Source: CAZVBV01 sp964509975
GTDB lineage: Bacteria; Patescibacteriota; Gracilibacteria; UBA4473
NCBI GenBank assembly: GCA_964509975.1
Contig: CAZDZO010000011.1
Location: 1 to 36,123 of the forward strand
DNA: 36,123 nt
Direction of reading: 5' to 3'
How positions within the stretch are numbered: position 1 is the first letter of the stretch; the number at the start of each line of letters is the position of its first letter. The position numbers and the translations under genes were made by a program. The notes beneath the pieces are model-generated. The model made no database searches, was not told where the DNA came from, and saw nothing but the letters and a program-made list of their open reading frames with translations. Shown in pieces: positions 15,498 to 20,336 of this stretch.

Positions 15498-16230
15498 AGC
15501 AAAACTTTTCTGCAATTTTATCAATCAATCGCTCCATTTCTTTATTCAATTTATACACTTTCTCTGGAATTGCATCGAGTGTTTTTTCGTCCATAAAGAT
15601 CTTTCGATTAAATTCAATCTGAATTCCCGGAACCCCGTCTCGGTGACAGTGATATCCCACGTTATATTTTCCAAAGTAGGGATTATTAATCTTTACGGAA
15701 TATCCACAATCAAGGAAAAAATCACGAATAAATTCTGTTTGATCTCCTGTACAGGTTGTAAATTCTCTATTTCCCAGGCACACATCGGCCCTTTCTTCTC
15801 CGTTTCCATACATAATTTTGGGACGTGTGGACCACATAGAATGTCCATCTATAAAGAATTTTATTTTCCGTTCTTTCATAATCGATTTAATCCCTCGGTG
15901 AAACGGATGATGATATTTTTTAATCAACCAGGACACTTCATCCGGCGTGAGTGGTCGCTTAAAAATCTTCTGTCCGTCTGGTGCCACCATTGTTGTCACT
16001 CGATGTTCGTGTTCTTCTTCAATTCCATCAGGTGAACGATTCAAATTAAGAACCAATCGAGAAATTTCTCCAATAAGAATATGTGCATTTGGCACTTCAA
16101 AAATTCGATCAGTGTAGGTATCAGAAATGTTTTTGAGATCGTATTCCGTTAGTAAAAAATTGGGCTTAATCTTCTGTGGAACAAAGACCGAAGCGTGTGG
16201 AATGGAGACCAAAATAGATTTCTTTCTCAT
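15496..16230 (-). CDS. N-formylglutamate amidohydrolase-family protein
   Basis: This 244-residue putative zinc hydrolase belongs to the N-formylglutamate amidohydrolase family (HutG-like in histidine degradation). Recognisable features are the N-terminal SILVSIPHASVFVP, a central DLKNISDTYTDRIFE, the metal-site-like FFIDGHSMWSTRP and the NVGYHCHRDGVPGIQIEFNR segment. No other hut genes are visible, so the substrate may be another N-acylated amino acid or peptide. I chose the ATG at 16230 (MRKKSILVSIPHAS); the frame is open further upstream but only into the tRNA promoter region. It converges on xer. Confidence 0.82.
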   Translation of the reverse strand: MRKKSILVSIPHASVFVPQKIKPNFLLTEYDLKNISDTYTDRIFEVPNAHILIGEISRLVLNLNRSPDGIEEEHEHRVTTMVAPDGQKIFKRPLTPDEVSWLIKKYHHPFHRGIKSIMKERKIKFFIDGHSMWSTRPKIMYGNGEERADVCLGNREFTTCTGDQTEFIRDFFLDCGYSVKINNPYFGKYNVGYHCHRDGVPGIQIEFNRKIFMDEKTLDAIPEKVYKLNKEMERLIDKIAEKFC

Positions 16231-16298
16231 TTTTGCGTGAGCAAAGGATAAAGAAAAGTTGCATTTCTGCAAAAAATTTTTAAGATTCCTCCGTTCTT

Positions 16299-16327
16299 TT
16301 GAAAAATAGTGGACGATGCAGTAAAGT
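16299..16327 (+). promoter_or_regulatory. Candidate promoter of tRNA-Thr
   Basis: TTGAAA (16299-16304), a 17-bp spacer and TAAAGT (16322-16327), four of six -10 matches. It would start a leader of about 90 nt that includes the shared leader element. Confidence 0.45.
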
Positions 16328-16353
16328 TGTCGTTGTCTGCGTGCCCCCCTTCT

Positions 16354-16423
16354 GGGCCCCAAAAAATCGAAGATTTTTAGGGAGAGGAGGAGATGACGGA
16401 ATAAACGAAGTCATCGACGACGA
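16354..16423 (+). ncRNA. Conserved structured leader of tRNA-Thr (type without inner hairpin)
   Basis: This 70-nt element ends exactly at the tRNA 5' nucleotide. It contains a CCCC-AAAAATC-GAA-GATTTTT-AGGG hairpin, the purine block AGGGAGAGGAGGAGATGAC (16379-16397) and a second stem GATGAC (16392-16397)/GTCATC (16410-16415), then GACGACGA. The purine block and the last 14 nt are identical to those before tRNA-Lys, and a diverged version precedes tRNA-Tyr. Confidence 0.7.
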
Positions 16424-16500
16424 GCCACCTTAGCTCAGCTGGCTAGAGCAGCGGATTTGTAACCCGCAGGTCGCCGGTTCGATTCCGGCAGGTGGCTCCA
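16424..16500 (+). tRNA. tRNA-Thr(TGT)
   Basis: A complete cloverleaf: acceptor GCCACCT/AGGTGGC, discriminator T, D-arm GCTC-AGCTGGCTA-GAGC, anticodon arm GCGGA-TTTGTAA-CCCGC (one weak pair) with anticodon TGT, and T-arm GCCGG-TTCGATT-CCGGC. The 3' CCA is encoded. It reads ACA and probably other Thr codons. Confidence 0.96.
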
Positions 16501-16515
16501 CCTAAAAACCAAAAT

Positions 16516-16545
16516 GCACCCCTTGTGGGTGCTTTTTTGTTTTTA
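16516..16545 (+). terminator. Intrinsic terminator of tRNA-Thr
   Basis: GCACCC (16516-16521), loop CTTGT, GGGTGC (16527-16532), then TTTTTTGTTTTT. A textbook terminator 15 bp after the tRNA. Confidence 0.85.
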
Positions 16546-16555
16546 AATGTGCAAC

Positions 16556-16665
16556 ATTGGCCGGAATTGAACCGGAGGTTCGTATTGTTTCCCATGACCC
16601 CGCAGTGCGAGGGAATGGCTTGAAACAATTCTCGAGCAAAGCGAGAGATTCCGGCAGAGTCCAAT
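16556..16665. ncRNA. Compact four-way-junction inverted-repeat structure, candidate RNA or REP-type element
   Basis: The outer stem GCCGGAAT (16560-16567)/ATTCCGGC (16648-16655) is extended by ATTG/CAAT. It encloses three hairpins almost without spacers: GAACC-GGA-GGTTC (16569-16581); ATTGTTTC (16584-16591)/GAAACAAT (16622-16629), extended by CAT/ATG; and TCTCG-AGCAAAG-CGAGA (16630-16646). On the minus strand the 3' part also reads CCGG-TTCAATT-CCGG, a T-arm look-alike. It lies between the tRNA-Thr terminator and the stop of the minus-strand orphan gene, so either strand could be transcribed. Confidence 0.5.
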
Positions 16666-17075
16666 TACTCTTCTTCCCTTGCATAAAAAGCAACTTCTAC
16701 CATTTTTTCTTGATCATCAGAAAAGACTATTCCTTTTAAGTACGATGAATCAAAAAAACATTTATTGCCTGTTAGTACACAAATTCCATCTTTTAAGTTT
16801 TTACAACAAGTCTCTATATATTGTTGAATGGGAAATACGTCACTATTCCATTCATAGTTATCAATTGCTTTAAAAACTAAATTTTTATAACAAGGACATT
16901 CTTTTTCTGTCGGCCCACTTCCTTCTAAATCAATATTAGATGAAGCAAAAACTGTTTCTGGTTTCACAGTGTCTAATCTCTGCGAAGGAATATCTTTCTT
17001 GTTTTCGTAGTCTCTCCCTCCCTCTGTAAATTTTATACCAAAATCTTCTGCCGTTAACTGTTTCACTTCACTCAT
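16665..17075 (-). CDS. Hypothetical protein, 136 residues
   Basis: I do not recognise this protein. It begins MSEVKQLTAEDFGIKFTEGG and is soluble and acidic, with a cluster of cysteines in the middle and C-terminal half (KECPCYKNL, ETCCKNLKDGICVLTGNKCF, six to seven Cys in all) that could bind a metal or cluster. The start is supported by an SD-like AAGGA six bases before the ATG at 17075. Clean initiation and the composition make it likely to be real. It is divergent from the thioredoxin-DsbD gene, and its stop codon abuts the structured element at 16556-16665. Confidence 0.65.
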   Translation of the reverse strand: MSEVKQLTAEDFGIKFTEGGRDYENKKDIPSQRLDTVKPETVFASSNIDLEGSGPTEKECPCYKNLVFKAIDNYEWNSDVFPIQQYIETCCKNLKDGICVLTGNKCFFDSSYLKGIVFSDDQEKMVEVAFYAREEE

Positions 17076-17151
17076 AACTATTCCTTAGTATTTTACACGA
17101 AAAAGTCAACAAATTTGCCCCCTCCCCCAATCTATGCCACAATCCGCCGGC

Positions 17152-18279
17152 ATGAAAAAGATCGTCTTAGGGTTGGCACTTTTGGTGGGTATGTGGGGCG
17201 GAACAACGCTCGCACAACAGATTCCGACCATGGAGTTTTTTTACGGTGCAGAATGTCCACATTGTCACGATGAGATGAAATGGTTTCCGGAACTGAAAAA
17301 AATGCACCCTGATCTCGAAATTCAAAAATTCGAGGTTTGGCATGATAAAGCAAATAAAGTGATCTTTGATTCTCAAATGAAAAAGTTGGGACAAAGGGCT
17401 GGTGGCGTTCCTACAAACATTATTGGAACTGATCTCATTGTAGGATTTGATCCAGATGCCATATTAACTGCCTTGAAAAAGAATTACGGCCCACCCGCCG
17501 TAGAAAGTAACAATCTCCCAAAAGGCGAAAACAAGGCTTGGAAAAAATATCTGGAATATTCTTGGCCAGCGATGAGTGTAATGCTTGGGTTGCTCGACGG
17601 ATTCAATCCGTGTGCCATGTGGACCTTATTAATTCTGATTGGATTTCTGCTCACTATGGAGAGCAAGAAAAAGCGTTGGATGGTGGGAGGTATTTTTGTA
17701 CTGAGTTCTGCGATCATTTATTTCGCGGCACTGTTGGCTTATCTTCTAGGATTTGCTGAAATCTCTGCCCTTGTAACCGGTCCAGTAATGGATTGGATAT
17801 TTAGAATTGTCGGAGTATTGGCCGTGGGAACCGGCGCTTTAGCGTTCAAGAATGCCTTCAAAAAAGGCATTGATTGTGAGGTGCGAGACATGGCCAGCAA
17901 AAAAAGATTCCGTGATCGACTCTCTGCCATTTTGGAACATGAAAAGATTGTCTTTGTTCTCGTTGGAGTGATTGGGTTAGCATTCTCTGTGAATGCAATT
18001 GAACTACTTTGTAGCTTTGCGATTCCGACCGCTTTCACCGCAACATTGGTTTCCCTCGATATGGGACTAGCGAAACAACTCCTGGCGATTTCACTCTACG
18101 ATTTGGCATATATTTTCGATGATGTTTTGGTGCTCACGATTGCATTACTGACAATGAGCTTAAAAATTCTGTCTCCAAAACTTGTACAAGTTTCTCACTT
18201 TATAGGCGGAATACTCCTCCTTATTTTGGGAGGATTCCTAATTTATGATCCAAGTGTGTTGGCGAGTTTTATTGGGTAA
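17152..18279 (+). CDS. Thioredoxin-like domain fused to a DsbD/CcdA-type membrane reductase
   Basis: This 375-residue protein has a signal peptide or anchor (MKKIVLGLALLVGMWGGTTL, then AQQ). A thioredoxin-fold domain (about 25-110) carries CPHC at 35-38 and the cis-Pro region GGVPTNIIG. It is followed by six membrane helices (about 135-370). Two membrane cysteines occur in NPCAMW (helix 1) and ELLCSFAIP (helix 4), the spacing seen in DsbD/CcdA/ScsB proteins that pass electrons across the membrane. It would carry cytoplasmic reducing power to an outward-facing redox domain for disulfide handling. I chose the ATG at 17152 because the signal peptide starts there; an upstream ATG six codons earlier gives a poor N-terminus. 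A hairpin with a T-run (18289-18340) follows. Confidence 0.88.
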   Translation: MKKIVLGLALLVGMWGGTTLAQQIPTMEFFYGAECPHCHDEMKWFPELKKMHPDLEIQKFEVWHDKANKVIFDSQMKKLGQRAGGVPTNIIGTDLIVGFDPDAILTALKKNYGPPAVESNNLPKGENKAWKKYLEYSWPAMSVMLGLLDGFNPCAMWTLLILIGFLLTMESKKKRWMVGGIFVLSSAIIYFAALLAYLLGFAEISALVTGPVMDWIFRIVGVLAVGTGALAFKNAFKKGIDCEVRDMASKKRFRDRLSAILEHEKIVFVLVGVIGLAFSVNAIELLCSFAIPTAFTATLVSLDMGLAKQLLAISLYDLAYIFDDVLVLTIALLTMSLKILSPKLVQVSHFIGGILLLILGGFLIYDPSVLASFIG

Positions 18280-18288
18280 AAAATTCCC

Positions 18289-18340
18289 CGTCATTGCGAG
18301 GAGTTCCGCCATGCGGAACGACGTGGCAATCTTCTTTTTT
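18289..18340 (+). terminator. REP-like hairpin with T-run after the DsbD-like gene
   Basis: GTTCCGC-CAT-GCGGAAC (18303-18319) is nested in ATTGC...GCAAT and followed by CTTCTTTTTT. The flanks (GTCATTGCGAGGAG...GACGTGGCAATCTT) are like those of common bacterial interspersed repeats, here probably serving as a terminator. Confidence 0.65.
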
Positions 18341-18351
18341 ATGAAAAAAAC

Positions 18352-18416
18352 AACTCCCCCCGCCCCCCGCTGAGCGGGGGATTTCCCCCCTCCTGGAGGG
18401 GGGTTAGGGGGGAGTT
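18352..18416. repeat. 65-bp palindromic element folding as a three-way junction
   Basis: The outer 10-bp stem AACTCCCCCC (18352-18361)/GGGGGGAGTT (18407-18416) encloses two hairpins, CCCCCGC-TGA-GCGGGGG (18364-18380) and CCCCCCTC-CTG-GAGGGGGG (18385-18403 region). It overlaps the last bases of the nrdG stop codon and probably ends the nrd transcript. Confidence 0.7.
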
Positions 18417-19119
18417 AATCCTGAATTTGCACCTCCCCAATTTTCTCCTCAGCGATAGTTTTAAACGTGGCCAATTCTTTCTTTGTGAACCCGTTGAATT
18501 TCTTGAATCCTTGGTCGAGCACTTTTTGCGGACGGAAGTTTTGAATCGTGTACTTTTTTGCCCCCCGGCAAAATTGCGCAATCTTTTTCATTTCCTCCTC
18601 ATCGTGAAATCCTTTGATCACGGTTGTACGAAATTCGTAATCAATGCCTGCGTTTTTAATAAGGTCTCGGGAATGCTTGATCGATGCAAAGTTATTCTTC
18701 ACCCCTGTGAGCTCATCATATTTCTCCTTAGACGATTTCACGTCCATAGCGATATAGTCGACCAGTTTTTCTTCCAGAAGCTTCTGAACCACCACAGGGT
18801 TCGTTCCGTTGGTATCTAATTTTACGAGGAATCCTTTCCCTTTAATCTTGCGAATAAAGTCCACAAGATCCGGATGCATGGTTGGCTCTCCTCCAGAAAC
18901 CACAACTCCGTCCAATTTCTCTTTTCGTTTGTCGAGGAAGTTCATAATCTTCTCTTCTGGAATCATGTCGTGCATGCGTTCTCTGATTTTTTCTGGCAAA
19001 ACCATTTCTGGGTTATGACAAAATCCACACCGCATGTTGCATCCGGCCGTGAAGATGATGCAGGCTACTTTGCCCGGATAATCAAGGAGTGTGAGTGTGT
19101 GAATTCCGCCTATTAACAT
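18415..19119 (-). CDS. nrdG: Anaerobic ribonucleotide reductase activating protein (radical SAM)
   Basis: This 234-residue radical-SAM enzyme uses a 4Fe-4S cluster and S-adenosylmethionine to create the glycyl radical on the class III reductase. The CxxxCxxC motif is C27-C31-C34 (AGCNMRCGFCHNPE). VVVSGGEPTMHPDL is the SAM-binding GGEP motif, and VKLDTNGTNP follows. It is longer than E. coli NrdG (about 154) and matches the NrdG2-type length. It is the last gene of the minus-strand cluster nrdD, glycyl-radical piece, RAYT, redoxin, nrdG. A 213-bp gap with a REP pair separates it from the redoxin gene. The start at 19119 gives MLIGGIHTLTLLDYPGK, the family N-terminus. Confidence 0.93.
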   Translation of the reverse strand: MLIGGIHTLTLLDYPGKVACIIFTAGCNMRCGFCHNPEMVLPEKIRERMHDMIPEEKIMNFLDKRKEKLDGVVVSGGEPTMHPDLVDFIRKIKGKGFLVKLDTNGTNPVVVQKLLEEKLVDYIAMDVKSSKEKYDELTGVKNNFASIKHSRDLIKNAGIDYEFRTTVIKGFHDEEEMKKIAQFCRGAKKYTIQNFRPQKVLDQGFKKFNGFTKKELATFKTIAEEKIGEVQIQD

Positions 19120-19205
19120 TTTATTTATATTACACCTTTCCTTCTTGTCTTCCTACTTTCCCCCTCATTCCCGCTTTTTTTCTTGTCACCCCCTCCAATC
19201 TCTTT

Positions 19206-19321
19206 GTCATTCCCTCGAAGGAGGGAACCTAGGACTCTTGTATTAGAAGAGGTCTGAAACGTCATATTATTACCAATCTCAAAAATGGAGAGAACTGGGT
19301 CCCCGTCTACACGGGGATGAC
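19206..19321. repeat. Inverted pair of 27-bp REP-like repeats (BIME-like)
   Basis: The left unit (19206-19232) begins GTCATTCCC and ends GGGAACCTAG. The right unit (19295-19321, reversed) begins GTCATCCCC and ends GGGGACCCAG. Each is a hairpin with flanks of constant sequence and a variable loop. The same arrangement occurs at 34325-34426. Confidence 0.75.
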
Positions 19322-19332
19322 ACTAGAAAATA

Positions 19333-19572
19333 TTACAGTGTTTTCAAAAACCCCTCCACCTCGTACACCTCCGATCCTCTGAAGATTTCCTTTTCGTCTT
19401 CAAAGATAATAATTGTTGGCGCATTTGCCACGCCGTACTCCGCAATCTTGTCATGGAACCCGGGTTGGGTTTCATCAAGAATCACACCGTCAAATTTTAC
19501 ATTCTCTGCCACAAATTCTTTGAATTCTGGACACTTCGGACATCGGGTTGTGGTGAAGAGGAGGTAGTTCAT
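19333..19572 (-). CDS. Small redoxin (glutaredoxin/NrdH-like)
   Basis: This 79-residue thioredoxin-fold protein begins MNYLLFTTTRCPKCPEFKEF; the active site CPKC is at residues 11-14. The cis-Pro motif (NAPTIIIFED) and the C-terminal helix (SEVYEVEGFLKTL) are in place, so the fold is complete. Sitting between the reductase genes and nrdG, it is a good candidate electron donor for the reductase. Some class III enzymes use a thioredoxin or glutaredoxin rather than formate. The gene begins 10 bp after the RAYT stop, which suggests co-transcription. Confidence 0.85.
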   Translation of the reverse strand: MNYLLFTTTRCPKCPEFKEFVAENVKFDGVILDETQPGFHDKIAEYGVANAPTIIIFEDEKEIFRGSEVYEVEGFLKTL

Positions 19573-19582
19573 GATTTGTTTT

Positions 19583-20110
19583 TTAAATTATATTTTGAGG
19601 GTTTTCTTCATCTTGCTCCCATTTATCAACATTATAATAAATATATTCTCGGATTTTTCGAAGTGCCTTTTCGTCACGAATGATATGATCATAAAAGGAT
19701 TTTTGCCACTGAAATAAAAATTCTTCTTGAGATTTGTTTATTTTGCGAGTAACTGCCGCTTTGTAGGTTCCAATTATTTTCGACAATTTCATTGTGTTTT
19801 TTGGTAGGGAACAGATATATCTGTTCCCTACGGATGCAACACAATCTTTCTGTTCAATTACAACAATCCCGTGAATATGATTCGGCATTACAATAAATTC
19901 ATCTAATTCGCACCCATAAAAATGGTCCCTAATTTCTTCCCAACATTGTTTTGCGATTTTCCCACATTCACTTAAAACCATTTCTCCATCTATAATTTCC
20001 CCAAAATGCTCTTCCCTATTTTGCGTACAGATGGTGATAAAATACCAACCATCGCTTGAATAATTCCAATCTTTCAATCTATTCTGTTTTCGTTCTTTTG
20101 AACGAACCAT
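19583..20110 (-). CDS. REP-associated tyrosine transposase (RAYT, Y1/IS200-type)
   Basis: This 175-residue HUH-type single-strand DNA endonuclease is of the IS200/TnpA-REP family. The start WNYSSDGWYFITICTQNREE, then HFGE is diagnostic. The metal-binding HUH motif is H78-I-H80 (VMPNHIHGIVV). The C-terminal stretch WQKSFYDHIIRDEKALRKIR, then EYIYYNVDKW carries the candidate nucleophile (Y140, or one of Y156, Y158 and Y159). The protein appears full length and intact. RAYTs cut and may spread REP palindromes, and REP-like units occur in this window. It lies inside the nrd gene cluster, 3 bp after the glycyl-radical gene and 10 bp before the redoxin gene, without inverted-repeat ends of its own that I can see. 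Confidence 0.92.
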   Translation of the reverse strand: MVRSKERKQNRLKDWNYSSDGWYFITICTQNREEHFGEIIDGEMVLSECGKIAKQCWEEIRDHFYGCELDEFIVMPNHIHGIVVIEQKDCVASVGNRYICSLPKNTMKLSKIIGTYKAAVTRKINKSQEEFLFQWQKSFYDHIIRDEKALRKIREYIYYNVDKWEQDEENPQNII

Positions 20111-20113
20111 TTT

Positions 20114-20302
20114 TTAATTCTTTGCACAAAACTGCGAATTCGCAGATGCCCCCTCGCTAAAGTGCTGACGAGAATAGTGCTCTGACTTCTTCCCAATATT
20201 AAAGTGGGAAGTTGGTCGGTGATACCCCATCACTCGTGTCCAGACTTCGCATCGTGTGCGTTTATCTTGTAAGTTTTCGGTTGCGGCTACTGCTGTTGTC
20301 AT
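20114..20302 (-). CDS. Separate glycyl-radical domain of class III ribonucleotide reductase
   Basis: This 62-residue protein starts MTTAVAATENLQDKRTRCEV and continues WTRVMGYHRPTSHFNIGKKS, then EHYSRQHF. The RVMGY at residues 23-27 is the glycyl-radical motif normally found at the C-terminus of NrdD, with G26 as the likely radical site. The upstream 719-residue NrdD ends without this motif. The ATG at 20302 is preceded by an AT-rich 34-bp spacer after the NrdD stop. The frame is unbroken, so this is a separate gene rather than an obvious frameshift. A longer open frame overlapping nrdD exists but is out of keeping with the domain. It sits 3 bp before the RAYT gene. I infer that it assembles with NrdD and is activated by NrdG. 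Confidence 0.82.
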   Translation of the reverse strand: MTTAVAATENLQDKRTRCEVWTRVMGYHRPTSHFNIGKKSEHYSRQHFSEGASANSQFCAKN

Positions 20303-20336
20303 TTTGGTAAATGAAATAAAAAATAAAAAATGGGGT

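Noticed and set aside
16443..16693. Minus-strand open frames across tRNA-Thr and the structured element
   Set aside because: They are antisense readings of the tRNA and its flank (typical tRNA-shadow peptides), not genes.
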